The notes under the pieces were generated by a model. It searched no databases. It had not been told where the DNA came from and saw only the letters and a program-made list of their open reading frames with translations. Positions 1-8,472 of a stretch of DNA of 64,000 nucleotides are shown here, piece by piece. This DNA comes from Microbacterium hydrocarbonoxydans (GTDB lineage Bacteria > Actinomycetota > Actinomycetes > Actinomycetales > Microbacteriaceae), in the NCBI RefSeq assembly GCF_900105205.1, contig NZ_FNSQ01000005.1, positions 1,178,001-1,242,000 on the forward strand. The letters are read 5' to 3'. The position numbers and the translations under genes were made by a program. Positions within the stretch are counted from its first letter, which is position 1, and each line of letters begins with the position of its first letter.

Positions 1-53
1 TCAACGGCGGCCTGATGGAGCCCATCGCCTGGCTCGGTGCCAACGCGGGCTGA
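1..53 (+). CDS. C-terminal fragment of an upstream protein
   Basis: An open frame enters from the left edge and ends at TGA 51-53. Only about 17 residues are visible, ending in MEPIAWLGANAG. The pattern of a Gly/Asn turn followed by a Pro and a hydrophobic WL resembles the extreme C terminus of M23 (LytM-type) metallopeptidases, but this is a weak guess from a short tail. The last six codons are part of the tandem repeat that follows. Confidence 0.45.
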   Translation, partial: NGGLMEPIAWLGANAG

Positions 54-153
54 TCGCTCGGTGCCAACGCGGGCTGATCGCTCGGTGCCAACGCGGGCTG
101 ATCGCTCGATGCGCGACGCGGGCTGATCGCTCGGTGCCAACGCGGGCTGATCG
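33..153. repeat. Five-copy 24-nt tandem repeat
   Basis: The unit CTCGGTGCCAACGCGGGCTG followed by ATCG is repeated at 33-56, 57-80, 81-104 and 130-153. A diverged 25-nt copy lies at 105-129. The first copy is the coding end of the upstream gene including its TGA stop, so copies two and three repeat the stop in the same frame. There are no spacers, so this is not a CRISPR array. It looks like a local slippage expansion of the gene end. Confidence 0.9.
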
Positions 154-201
154 CTCGCCCCTTGGGCCTCGCGGACACGCCTTCGGGCGTTCACCCGCAG
201 T

Positions 202-233
202 TTGACCCCGCTGCGTGCCTGATGGGTTAGCCT
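202..233 (+). promoter_or_regulatory. Putative promoter for the leader ORF/HNH unit
   Basis: TTGACC at 202-207 and TAGCCT at 228-233 resemble -35 and -10 boxes, with a rather long 20-nt spacer. A short hairpin (CCCGTC/GACGGG, 238-256) follows and partly overlaps the GGGAGAAG ribosome binding site of the small ORF at 265. The assignment rests on sequence pattern only. Confidence 0.4.
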
Positions 234-264
234 GAACCCGTCGTCGTACAGACGGGAGAAGCAG

Positions 265-375
265 ATGGAGCGAATATCGAGCATCCGAACCATGGATGCC
301 CTCGGTCGTCATGTCCTTCTGCATCGTCCGCAGGGAGTGCACGGTTCTGCCGTGTGCATGAGGCGCTGTCTGTAG
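265..375 (+). CDS. 36-residue leader-like small ORF
   Basis: ATG 265 is preceded by a good Shine-Dalgarno GGGAGAAG at about 255-260, and the frame runs 36 codons to TAG 373-375. The peptide is basic and ends CMRRCL. Its stop codon sits inside the loop of the intrinsic terminator at 361-389, so a ribosome finishing the ORF would cover the hairpin. This arrangement is typical of translated leader peptides that control read-through into a downstream gene, here the HNH endonuclease. I do not recognise the peptide. It could also be an independent small protein, or chance. Confidence 0.5.
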   Translation: MERISSIRTMDALGRHVLLHRPQGVHGSAVCMRRCL

Positions 376-389
376 ACAGCGCCTTTTTT
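361..389 (+). terminator. Intrinsic terminator / possible attenuator
   Basis: AGGCGCTGTC and GACAGCGCCT form a 10-bp stem with loop TGTA, followed by a run of T ending at 389. It lies about 85 nt before the HNH gene and overlaps the last codons and stop of the small ORF. Confidence 0.85.
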
Positions 390-474
390 CGTCCCTGCGA
401 GCGCTTCTGCTCTGCGCGGCGTCGTGTGAGTCGAGAGTGCCGGGAAGCCGTCCTGGCGGATCGAGAGGATGACG

Positions 475-972
475 ATGCGCACACTGGTACTGAACGCAGG
501 ATACGAACCGCTCGCGATCGTGTCGTTCAAGAGAGCCCTGGTCCTGGTCATGAACGACAAGGCGACCGTGATCGAGCGCATCGAGGACGACCCCGTCTGG
601 GGCAGCCACGGCGTCTACGATCGGCCGGCCGTCATCGTCCTCTCCCGCTACGTGCGCATCCCCTCGAGCCGACGTGTCCCGGTGACCCGGCGCGGCGTGC
701 TGCGTCGCGACAACCATCGCTGCGGGTACTGCGGCAAGGCGGCGTCGACCATCGATCATGTGATGCCACGCTCGCGCGGCGGCGCGGACTCGTGGGAGAA
801 CCTGGTCGCATGCTGCCTGCGCTGCAACAACACCAAAAGCGATCGCACGCCCCAGGAGATGCGGTGGGAGCTGCGGTTCTCGCCTCGCCCGCCGCACGGC
901 ACCGCCTGGACGGTACGTGGTACCGAGCGCAGCGATCCGCGCTGGGAGCCTTACCTCGCCCTCGCCGCCTGA
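475..972 (+). CDS. HNH endonuclease
   Basis: This 165-residue protein starts MRTLVLNAGYEPL, the usual N terminus of a conserved actinobacterial HNH endonuclease family of about this length. The nuclease core is a zinc-binding HNH fold: a CGYC pair around residues 82-85, then STIDHVMPRSRGG carrying the catalytic His, then WENLVACCLRCNN with the second Cys pair. The family is presumed to nick or cut DNA, but its cellular role is not established. An in-frame ATG at 469 directly abuts the GAGAGG ribosome binding site, so ATG 475 with 6-nt spacing is preferred. Transcription may depend on read-through of the terminator just upstream. tRNA-Arg follows 41 nt after the stop. Confidence 0.88.
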   Translation: MRTLVLNAGYEPLAIVSFKRALVLVMNDKATVIERIEDDPVWGSHGVYDRPAVIVLSRYVRIPSSRRVPVTRRGVLRRDNHRCGYCGKAASTIDHVMPRSRGGADSWENLVACCLRCNNTKSDRTPQEMRWELRFSPRPPHGTAWTVRGTERSDPRWEPYLALAA

Positions 973-1013
973 GCAGGAGGAGGGGGCGCGGGGTCCTCTA
1001 GAATGGAACCCGC

Positions 1014-1087
1014 GCCCCCGTAGCTCAGCAGGATAGAGCAGCCCTCTCCTAAAGGGCAGGTCGCTGGTTCGAATCCAGTCGAGGGCA
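1014..1087 (+). tRNA. tRNA-Arg (anticodon CCT)
   Basis: A full cloverleaf is visible: acceptor GCCCCCG with CGAGGGC (one C-A mismatch), D arm GCTC/GAGC, anticodon stem GCCCT/AGGGC with loop CTCCTAA, and T arm GCTGG/CCAGT around TTCGAAT. Anticodon CCT reads AGG. CCA is not encoded. A good -10 box TAGAAT lies at 999-1004. Confidence 0.93.
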
Positions 1088-1092
1088 CCCCA

Positions 1093-3279
1093 TCAGTCGC
1101 GACCGCTGCGCCACAGCTTCGACGGCCACCAGATCACGCGGCCGAGATCGTAGGCGAGCGCCGGCACGAGCAGCGACCGCACGACGAACGTGTCGAGCAG
1201 GACTCCGAAGGCGACGATGAACGCCAGCTGCGCCAGGAACAAGATCGGGATGACCGACAGCGCCGCGAACGTCGCCGCCAGGACGAGACCGGCCGAGGTG
1301 ATCACGCCGCCGGTGATGGAGAGTCCGCGCAGCACACCCTCCCTCGTGCCGTGCTCGAGGGATTCCTCACGGACCCTGGTCATCAGGAAGATGTTGTAGT
1401 CGATGCCTAGCGCCACGAGGAAGACGAATCCGTAGAGCGGGACGGCCGGATCAGCGCCGGGGAAGTCGAAGACGCCGTTGAACACGAGCGCCGAGACGCC
1501 CATCGCGGTGCCGAACGACAGCACGGTGGTGAGGATCAGCAGTACCGGCGCGAGTATCGAGCGCAGCAGCATCATCAGGATCAGCATGATGACGACGAGG
1601 ACCACGGGGATGATCAGGTTGCGATCATGGATCGACGCGTCGTTCGTGTCGATCGCGGTCGCGGTGACACCGCCGACCACGGCATCGACCTCGTCGAGCT
1701 GCGTGCGCAGGTCACGGACCGTCGCAGCTGCGGCGTCGGAGTCGGCGGCATCCGTCAGGGTCCCCTGAAGCAGCACCTCGCCGTCGACCACGGTGGGCTC
1801 CGGCGCCGGGGTCCCCGGGGGACCCACTGCGGTGATCCCATCCCCGGTGACGGGCGCCGATCCGCTCGGCGACTCCGATGCGGTGACCGAGACGCCGTCG
1901 ATCCCGTCGTCGGCGAGGAGCGCGTCGGCCGCGTCCTGCATCCGGTCCTCCGCGACGACGACGTAGACCGGGCTTCCCGAGCCGCCGGGGAAGTGCTCGC
2001 CCAGCGCCACCTGTCCGTCGCGTGCCTCGGAGGCGCCGAGCACGAGATCGGACTGGGGAACGCCGACGGCGTTGAGCTGCAGGACTCCGGCCGCGCCGGC
2101 GAGCAGCACGAGTGTGGTGACGATCCAGATGACGCGCGGCCGCTTGGTGATGAGGCCGGCCAGACGGGCCCACAGCCCCGTCGTGCGCATCCCGTGCTCC
2201 TCGGCGACGACGGCGGGCTCGAACTTCGGACGTCGCGGCCAGAACACCGCGCGACCGAAGAGCAGCAGCAGGGCCGGCAGCAGGGTGAGGGCCGCGAGCA
2301 TTGCGAAGACGATGCCGATCGCGGCGACCGGGCCCAGCGTGCTGTTCGACTTGAGGTCGCTGAGCAGCAGACACAGCAGTCCGGCGATCACGGTGCCGCC
2401 GGAGGCGACGATCGGCTCGAACGAGCCCTTCCACGCGGCGAGCACGGCTGTGCCCTTGTCCTGGACGACACGGAGCTCCTCGCGGAATCGAGCCACGAAC
2501 AGCAGTGCGTAGTCGGTGGCCGCTCCGATCACAAGGATGAACAGGATGCCCTGGGTCTGCCCGCTGAGCAGCAGCACCTCGAACTTCGCCAGCCACCACA
2601 CCACGAGCAGGGCCACGCACAGTGCGAACAGGCTTGTGGACAGGACGACGAGCGGCAGGAGGAATGAGCGGTACACGAGCACGAGGATCACCAGGACGGC
2701 GAGCAGGGCCACGCCCAGGAGCAGCCCGTCGATGCCGGCGAAACCGGCGACGAGGTCGGCGCTGAATCCTGCGGGACCGGTGATATAGACCGTCACGCCG
2801 TCGGGGGCGGCGTCGCGCAGCTGAGTGCCGAGAGCCTCGATGGCGTCGGCGAGTTCGGCGTCTCCCTCGATCGGGATGAACGCCTGCACGGCCTGACCGT
2901 CCTCGGAGGCGAGGGCAGGGGAGACGTCGGGGCTCACGCCCTCCACATCGGGGGAGTCGGCGACGGCATCCGTGATCGTCTGGAGATCGGATTCGGACAG
3001 CTCGTCGTCGGCCACGAAGACGGCGATCGCCGGGATCGCATCGCTGTCGTTGAACTCCCCGAGGAGCTTCTGCACCTGGGTCGCATCGGCCGACTCCGGC
3101 AGGTAGCTGGTCTGATCGTTCGACGACACCTCGTCGACCTTGCCGAAGAGCGGACCGCCGAGTCCCGCGCCGACCAGCCAGACGAGGATCAGCGCCACCG
3201 GGATGAGGACGCGGACCCAGGAGTGTCGACGCGTCCGCTCGCGGGTCGGCGGGATAGGCGCGTGCTCAGGGCTGGACAT
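1093..3279 (-). CDS. MMPL/RND-family transporter of the carotenoid cluster
   Basis: This 728-residue membrane protein belongs to the MMPL branch of RND transporters. Each half has one N-terminal membrane span, a large external loop, and a bundle of membrane helices (about 190-340 and 555-715). The bundles contain family-typical stretches such as GAATDYALLFVARFREE and FLVALGIDYNIFLMTRVRE, whose acidic residues serve proton relay in the family. It is the last gene of the carotenoid operon, 42 nt after crtEb. In Corynebacterium glutamicum an MMPL gene (cmpL1) lies in the equivalent cluster, so export or membrane sorting of the C50 carotenoid is a reasonable inference, although no substrate is known. 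GAGAGGA precedes the ATG. It converges on tRNA-Arg with only 5 nt between them. Confidence 0.88.
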   Translation of the reverse strand: MSSPEHAPIPPTRERTRRHSWVRVLIPVALILVWLVGAGLGGPLFGKVDEVSSNDQTSYLPESADATQVQKLLGEFNDSDAIPAIAVFVADDELSESDLQTITDAVADSPDVEGVSPDVSPALASEDGQAVQAFIPIEGDAELADAIEALGTQLRDAAPDGVTVYITGPAGFSADLVAGFAGIDGLLLGVALLAVLVILVLVYRSFLLPLVVLSTSLFALCVALLVVWWLAKFEVLLLSGQTQGILFILVIGAATDYALLFVARFREELRVVQDKGTAVLAAWKGSFEPIVASGGTVIAGLLCLLLSDLKSNSTLGPVAAIGIVFAMLAALTLLPALLLLFGRAVFWPRRPKFEPAVVAEEHGMRTTGLWARLAGLITKRPRVIWIVTTLVLLAGAAGVLQLNAVGVPQSDLVLGASEARDGQVALGEHFPGGSGSPVYVVVAEDRMQDAADALLADDGIDGVSVTASESPSGSAPVTGDGITAVGPPGTPAPEPTVVDGEVLLQGTLTDAADSDAAAATVRDLRTQLDEVDAVVGGVTATAIDTNDASIHDRNLIIPVVLVVIMLILMMLLRSILAPVLLILTTVLSFGTAMGVSALVFNGVFDFPGADPAVPLYGFVFLVALGIDYNIFLMTRVREESLEHGTREGVLRGLSITGGVITSAGLVLAATFAALSVIPILFLAQLAFIVAFGVLLDTFVVRSLLVPALAYDLGRVIWWPSKLWRSGRD

Positions 3280-3321
3280 CGGGTTCCTCTCGGGGACTGA
3301 CGGGTCGGGTGACGCGGATGC

Positions 3322-4209
3322 TCAGGAGATCCAGGCGACGATGAGGATCATCGTCGCGAGGAATCCGGCGAAGTAGTTGAGCGCGATGAAGCGCCGCCAG
3401 GCGCGATTCGTGCCGGGGGACGTCTCGTCGGTGACGTTCCACCAGGGGGCGGCGTTCACGATGTAGGGGATGGCCAGTGCCGCACCGAGAGGGCCCGGCC
3501 AGCTGGTGAACAGCATGGCGATGCCCGCGAGGGTCCAGAGGCCGATCGACAGCCGGACGGTGGCGCGCGCTCCGATGACGGTGGCGATCGACCCGATGCC
3601 GCCCTCCCGGTCCGGCGCGATGTCCTGCACGGCGCCGAAGGCGTGGGCGGCCATGCCCCAGAGGAAGAACGCGACCAGCACGACGACCGCGGTGACGGTC
3701 AGCTCGGTCTCTGCCAGCGCGAGGCCGACGATCGCCGGGGTCACGAAGTGCAGACTCGACGTGGTCGAGTCGAGGAAGGGGCGCTCCTTGAAGCGCAGGC
3801 CGGGGGCCGAGTACGCGATCACGGCGAACACGCTCACACCGAGCCAGATCCAGGATGCGGGATTCCCGACGATCACGAGGTAGATCAGGAACGGGACATT
3901 CGTGATCGCGGCAGCCCACAGCGTCGCCCGGTGGATACGTGGGGACAGCAGCGCCCCCTCGATCCCGCCCTTGCGGGGGTTCGCGAGGTCGGACGCGTAG
4001 TCGAAGACGTCGTTGATGCCGTACATCGCGAGGTTGTACGGGATGAGGAAGTACAGGGTTCCGATGATGAGCGTCGGATCGATCTCGCGGGTGGCCAGCA
4101 GGTATGCGGCGGCGAACGGGAAAGCGGTGTTGATCCAGCTGATCGGCCGTGACGACAGCACGATCTGAGCGAGATCCCGCCCGAGCGTTCCGCGGGTGGG
4201 CGCCGTCAT
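3322..4209 (-). CDS. crtEb: Lycopene elongase / UbiA-family prenyltransferase (CrtEb-like)
   Basis: This 295-residue UbiA-family integral membrane prenyltransferase has the first aspartate motif NDVFDYASD (about residues 66-74) and a second motif DIAPDREGG (about 190-198), which bind Mg-diphosphate. Several hydrophobic helices cover the rest. Its position after crtYe/crtYf identifies it as the enzyme adding two C5 units to lycopene to give the acyclic C50 precursor of decaprenoxanthin-type carotenoids. Its ATG overlaps the crtYf stop as ATGA (4206-4209), suggesting translational coupling. The alternatives within UbiA (menaquinone or heme prenyltransferase) are unlikely in this context. Confidence 0.9.
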   Translation of the reverse strand: MTAPTRGTLGRDLAQIVLSSRPISWINTAFPFAAAYLLATREIDPTLIIGTLYFLIPYNLAMYGINDVFDYASDLANPRKGGIEGALLSPRIHRATLWAAAITNVPFLIYLVIVGNPASWIWLGVSVFAVIAYSAPGLRFKERPFLDSTTSSLHFVTPAIVGLALAETELTVTAVVVLVAFFLWGMAAHAFGAVQDIAPDREGGIGSIATVIGARATVRLSIGLWTLAGIAMLFTSWPGPLGAALAIPYIVNAAPWWNVTDETSPGTNRAWRRFIALNYFAGFLATMILIVAWIS

Positions 4210-4550
4210 GACGCGCCTCCGTCAGGGGCGGCGCTCTCGCGGTCGCGGCCACGGAGGCGGCCTCGCAGAGCGGCCCACAGCGCGGGCAGCAGGATGGCAC
4301 CGGCGAGCGGGTAGGCGAAGTCCTCCAGGGGCGCGAGGCCGATGTGCACACCGAGCAGGTGGTCGGGGGAGTAGTGGAAGAGGCCTGTCGCGATCATGAT
4401 CGTGTCGAAGACCGCGGTCAGGAGGAACAGCGCGACGATCGTCACGACCATGGCCGTGAGGTGGGGGCGATGGCGGGAGACGAGCGAGAGCACGATCGCG
4501 GCGACCGCGGCGGCGCCGACGAACCAGGCGGAGAGCTCGATGTACGTCAC
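4206..4550 (-). CDS. crtYf: C50 carotenoid cyclase subunit (CrtYf)
   Basis: This 114-residue protein has three predicted membrane helices and belongs to the heterodimeric lycopene cyclase family. The motif PLEDFAYPL near residues 74-82 matches the acidic PxE(E/D) signature of the cyclase. Together with CrtYe it should cyclise the ends of the C50 precursor made by CrtEb. It uses a GTG start overlapping the CrtYe stop (GTGA, 4547-4550), and its own stop overlaps crtEb. Small paired subunits are the usual form in Actinobacteria, so it is not truncated. Confidence 0.88.
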   Translation of the reverse strand: MTYIELSAWFVGAAAVAAIVLSLVSRHRPHLTAMVVTIVALFLLTAVFDTIMIATGLFHYSPDHLLGVHIGLAPLEDFAYPLAGAILLPALWAALRGRLRGRDRESAAPDGGAS

Positions 4551-4891
4551 GGGCGCACCTCCGCCGAGGAACGTCGACGGAGACGGGACAGCAGGCGCAC
4601 CGCACCCGTGTAGACGACCATGGTGCAGACGACCAGGAACAGCAGGAACACCGGCTCCTCGATCGGGAGCTCCGGGGCCAGCACGATCCCGGTCGCGACC
4701 GCAGCCTCGCCACGGAAGAAGATCCCGCCCATGATCCCGGCGATGTCCCAGACCAGGAAGAATGCGAGGCCGACGAGAGTGACGACGGTCGCCGTCACTG
4801 CGTCGCGCCAGAAGAACAGACGGAACCGCCGGTCGAGGAGCAGCATGCAGCCGAGAGTCGCGAGCAGGAGCCCCAGGTATACGAAACCCAT
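4547..4891 (-). CDS. crtYe: C50 carotenoid cyclase subunit (CrtYe)
   Basis: The partner subunit of CrtYf is also 114 residues and has three membrane helices. The signature LPIEEPVFLLFLV near residues 77-89 carries the double glutamate typical of this cyclase family. It starts at ATG 4891 in a TGATG stop-start junction with crtI. The two subunits are equal in length but clearly different in sequence, as expected for an obligate heterodimer. Confidence 0.88.
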   Translation of the reverse strand: MGFVYLGLLLATLGCMLLLDRRFRLFFWRDAVTATVVTLVGLAFFLVWDIAGIMGGIFFRGEAAVATGIVLAPELPIEEPVFLLFLVVCTMVVYTGAVRLLSRLRRRSSAEVRP

Positions 4892-6492
4892 CACGCCGCC
4901 CCGCTCGTCGTCGGCGTCTTCGCGGGGGCGTCGAGCGGTCCGCTCGAGTGGTCGCCTCGGATCCGCTTCAGCACGATCTCGGCGCTGATCAGGCACATCG
5001 GCACACCGACGCCGGGCGCGGTGGTGGCACCGGCGTAGTACAGGCCGGACACTCGACGCGACTGGTTCTGCGCCCGGAACATCGCGCTCTGCGACAGGAT
5101 ATGGGCGGGGCCCAGCATCCCGCCGCGCCACGAGTTGTAGTCGTGGAGGAAGTCGGCAGGTCCCTTCGTTTCGCGCACCACGATACGCTCCCGCAGATCG
5201 TGGATGCCTGCCCAGCTCGCGATCTGGTCGATGGCGGCATCGGCGGCGCGCTCGATCGTCGGGGATCCGGCTCCGTCGGAGCCACCGGCGCCGAGCGACG
5301 TGTCGGCCGGGATCGGCACGAGCACGAACAGGTTCTCGTGTCCCTCCGGCGCCACGGTGGCGTCGGTCGCGCTCGGTCGGCAGACGTAGATCGACGCGGG
5401 TGAGGGGATGCGGGGCGAGGCTCCGAAGATGTCATCGAAGTTCGCGTCCCAGTCCTCGGTGAAGAACAGCGAGTGATGGGGCAGCTCGGGGAGGGAGCCA
5501 CGCACGCCCAGCATGACGAGCACGGCGCCGGGCCCGCTCGTGCGTCGCTGCCACCAGGACTCGGGGTAGGTGCGCAGATCGGCCGGCAGCAGAGCCGTCT
5601 CGGTGTGATGCAGATCGGCGCCGGAGACGACGATGTCCGCATCCTCCGAATGGTCGACACCCTGCGGATCCCGCCACTGGATGCCGGTCGCTGTCGCGGT
5701 GCCCGAGATCGTGCTCGTACGGATCGTGGTGACGTCGGCGCCCGTGACGATCGTGACTCCCGCCTCCTGAGCGATCGCGGCGATGCGCTCGACGACCCGC
5801 CAGAACCCACCCTGCGGGTAGCTGACGCCCTCGTCCAGATCGAGCGCGCTCATCAGGTGGTACATCGCCGGCGCGGTGCGCGGGTCGGTGCCGAGGAAGA
5901 CGGCTGGATACCCGAGGAGCTGGCGAATCACGGGATCACGGAACCGACGGGCGGCGAACGACTGCAGTCGCGTGCCCAGCAACGTGAAGAGCCGGGGGAG
6001 CGCCCGCAGGACCTCGGGCGTCATCAGCGTGCGCAGGCGCGTGAACGGGTTGTAGAGGAAGTAGCGCTCGGCCATCACCCGTGCGTCGTGCGCGGAGTCG
6101 AGGTAGGTGTCCAGGGCCGCCGCCGCGCCGGGCTCCCGCGACTCGAACAGCTGCGACACCGCGGCGCGCCCGGTGGGCACCGTCACGGAGGGAGAGGAGC
6201 CGCCCTCAGCGCCAGGGGCCTGGAAGACGCGGTAGCCGGGGTTCAGGAGCGTGAGGTCGAGCTGCTCCTCGGTCGAGGTTCCCATCATCGCGAAGAAGTG
6301 GTCGAACACCTCGGGCATCAGGTACCACGAGGGGCCGGAGTCGAAGCGGAAGCCGTCGCGCTCGATCGTGCCCGCGCGTCCTCCCACCCTGTCGTTCTTC
6401 TCGTACACGGTCACGTCATGTCCGTCGCGCGCGAGGAGCCCGGCGACGGCGAGGCCTGCGACGCCGGCGCCGATGACCGCCACGCGACTCAT
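4891..6492 (-). CDS. crtI: Phytoene desaturase
   Basis: This 533-residue FAD-dependent desaturase has an N-terminal dinucleotide-binding fold, VIGAGVAGLAVAG at residues 5-17, followed by the EKNDRVGGRAGT segment typical of CrtI. Near the C terminus GLYYAGATTAPGVGVP is the conserved FAD-contacting motif of the family. It converts colourless phytoene to lycopene at the membrane. Length is normal for the family. The start ATG overlaps the crtB stop by ATGA (6489-6492), which rules out a longer upstream start. Confidence 0.94.
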   Translation of the reverse strand: MSRVAVIGAGVAGLAVAGLLARDGHDVTVYEKNDRVGGRAGTIERDGFRFDSGPSWYLMPEVFDHFFAMMGTSTEEQLDLTLLNPGYRVFQAPGAEGGSSPSVTVPTGRAAVSQLFESREPGAAAALDTYLDSAHDARVMAERYFLYNPFTRLRTLMTPEVLRALPRLFTLLGTRLQSFAARRFRDPVIRQLLGYPAVFLGTDPRTAPAMYHLMSALDLDEGVSYPQGGFWRVVERIAAIAQEAGVTIVTGADVTTIRTSTISGTATATGIQWRDPQGVDHSEDADIVVSGADLHHTETALLPADLRTYPESWWQRRTSGPGAVLVMLGVRGSLPELPHHSLFFTEDWDANFDDIFGASPRIPSPASIYVCRPSATDATVAPEGHENLFVLVPIPADTSLGAGGSDGAGSPTIERAADAAIDQIASWAGIHDLRERIVVRETKGPADFLHDYNSWRGGMLGPAHILSQSAMFRAQNQSRRVSGLYYAGATTAPGVGVPMCLISAEIVLKRIRGDHSSGPLDAPAKTPTTSGAA

Positions 6493-7394
6493 CGGTCCCG
6501 CTCCAGGGATGTGACCAGCACCGCGCGAGCTGCCAGGAGAGCTTTCACCGGGTCGGGCACGCGGACACGACGCTGATAGAGGGACGCGGCCGGCGTCTTC
6601 GCGACCCGTCTCGTGAGTGCGCCGAACAGTGCGTGAGCACTGCGCACGGCTGCTCTGGCGTCCTTGGGCAGCAGGGGGATCGATCGGGCCGCGTCGTCGA
6701 GCTGCACCGTGATGGTGCGCACCCACTCATCGCGGTCGGCATCCGTGAGCCGATCAGCACCGCCGAGGTAGCCGCGCTGCAGGCGGTCAGTGTCGTCGGC
6801 GAGATCGCGCAGGAAGTTCACGTTCTGGAAGGCGGCTCCCAGCTGCCTGGCGCCGCGGGTCAGGATCTCCTGTTCTCGGGCGGTGCGCTGCTCGTCCCTG
6901 AGGAAGACCCGCAGGCACATGAGGCCCACCACCTCGGCGGATCCGTAGACGTAGCGCTCGTGCGCAGCGGCGTCGTACGCGGTGAAGTCCGTCGACGTCG
7001 CGAGGTCGGCGCTCATCGAATCGAAGAACGGCTGCGTGAGGTCTTCGCCGATTCCGCACTCCCTGGCGGTGCGGGCGAACGCGTGCAGCACGAGGTCCGT
7101 GCTGTAGCCCGCCTGCATCGCCTGGTGCGTCGCTGCCACGTAGGACGTGAGCGCCGCTTCCTGTGCCGAGGTGTCGAGGCCCGCCTGTGCGGCGACGCCG
7201 TCGACGATCTCGTCGGCGATGCGCACCATGGCGTAGATGTTGCGGATGTGCTGGCGGTGCCGCTCGCCGAGCAGACGCGTGGCGAGCCCGAACGAGGTGG
7301 AGTAGGTGCGGATGACCTCGGTCGAGGCGGTGTCGGCGGCGCGACTGAACCGACCGAGACTCTCCTCCGGGGTGTCCGAGGGGGTCGGGGTCAT
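6489..7394 (-). CDS. crtB: Phytoene synthase
   Basis: This 301-residue squalene/phytoene synthase family protein has the first aspartate-rich motif ADEIVDG (about residues 62-68) and the second NFLRDLADDTD (about 185-195), both needed to bind the diphosphates of two geranylgeranyl-PP molecules. It also shows the family segment YSTSFGLATRLL near the N terminus. It condenses two GGPP to phytoene. Its ATG overlaps the crtE stop by four bases. Confidence 0.93.
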   Translation of the reverse strand: MTPTPSDTPEESLGRFSRAADTASTEVIRTYSTSFGLATRLLGERHRQHIRNIYAMVRIADEIVDGVAAQAGLDTSAQEAALTSYVAATHQAMQAGYSTDLVLHAFARTARECGIGEDLTQPFFDSMSADLATSTDFTAYDAAAHERYVYGSAEVVGLMCLRVFLRDEQRTAREQEILTRGARQLGAAFQNVNFLRDLADDTDRLQRGYLGGADRLTDADRDEWVRTITVQLDDAARSIPLLPKDARAAVRSAHALFGALTRRVAKTPAASLYQRRVRVPDPVKALLAARAVLVTSLERDR

Positions 7395-8470
7395 GCCTGA
7401 CGTCCTTCCAGGCGGGACGCGGAGACGAGGATCGAGCGCGCCGCGTCCGAGGTGATCTCGCCCGCGAGCTCGGCCTCCGCCAGCAGTGCATAGACGGCAT
7501 CGAGCTGGTCGCCGATGAGGCCGACGACGAACCGTTCGGCCCCGCATTCGCGGAGCAGATCCCGAATGCCCTCGGCGTCCGCGAGGTTGAGGTCGGGCGC
7601 GCCGAAACGCGGATCGATCCGAGTCCAGGCACTGGTCGAGCGCGCGAACGCGATGATCGCCGTCTCCTTGCCCTCTCGCAGATCCGAGTAGGCGTCCTTG
7701 CCGTGGCTGCGATGATCTCCGAAGACGCACAGCAGGTCGTCCTGCAGCTGGTAGGCGAGACCGAGGTGCCGGCCGACGGTCTGGAGCGTCTCCTCGGCCG
7801 ATCGGGACGACCCCGCGAGCAGTGCAGCCGCACGCAGCGGGAGCGAGAACGAGTAGGTCGCGGTCTTGTACACGCTCATGCTCAGCACCGTCTCGACGTC
7901 GGACGGGATGATCCCGTGGCTGAGAGCCACGTCGGTGTGTTCGCCGGCGACCGTCTCGAGGATCGTCTGCTCGACCAGTTCGAGCAGACGCAGACGGGTC
8001 TCGTGAGGCACGTCGGCCCTGGCGAAGCCCATGACCGCGGCCGACAGGATGAGATCGCCCATGAGGATGGCGCTCGATCGCGCCCAGTGCAGCGAGTCCT
8101 GCGCGGAGATGCCGGGGGTCCCTGCCGCCAGCGCGCCGATCAGGTTGGGGCGCTGGCGCCTGGTGAGGTCTCCGTCGATCACATCGTCGTGAAGGAGGAA
8201 GGCGTAGTGCAGGAGCTCGATCTGGGTGGCGATGTCGACCGCGGCGGTGATCGGGCCGTCACCGGCATCCGGATCGAGCGCATGGTGGACGTCGAGCAGC
8301 AGTCGCGGACGCACCAGTTTGCCGCCCAGCGCGTGATCGGCGCCGGCGCGCCAGAGGGCGGCGAACTCGGGGCCGTACGCCTCGGCGGTCGTGCAGTGCA
8401 GCGCGAACCGCTCGCGGAGCACCTCTTCGACGCGAGTGTTCAGGTCCTGACGGAGCGCGGTCTGCGTCAC
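7391..8470 (-). CDS. crtE: Geranylgeranyl diphosphate synthase
   Basis: This 359-residue trans-isoprenyl diphosphate synthase has the first Asp-rich motif HDDVIDGD (about residues 92-99) with the following RRQRPN, and a second Asp-rich region YQLQDDLLCVFGD. It makes GGPP for CrtB. GTG 8470 is chosen as start because it lies 2 nt after the idi stop. A longer reading would overlap the idi gene by more than 100 nt. An adjacent idi supplies the DMAPP primer. Confidence 0.92.
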   Translation of the reverse strand: MTQTALRQDLNTRVEEVLRERFALHCTTAEAYGPEFAALWRAGADHALGGKLVRPRLLLDVHHALDPDAGDGPITAAVDIATQIELLHYAFLLHDDVIDGDLTRRQRPNLIGALAAGTPGISAQDSLHWARSSAILMGDLILSAAVMGFARADVPHETRLRLLELVEQTILETVAGEHTDVALSHGIIPSDVETVLSMSVYKTATYSFSLPLRAAALLAGSSRSAEETLQTVGRHLGLAYQLQDDLLCVFGDHRSHGKDAYSDLREGKETAIIAFARSTSAWTRIDPRFGAPDLNLADAEGIRDLLRECGAERFVVGLIGDQLDAVYALLAEAELAGEITSDAARSILVSASRLEGRQA

Positions 8471-8472
8471 GA

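Noticed and set aside
33..153. Possible CRISPR array
   Set aside because: The repeats are direct and back-to-back with no spacers and no cas genes nearby.
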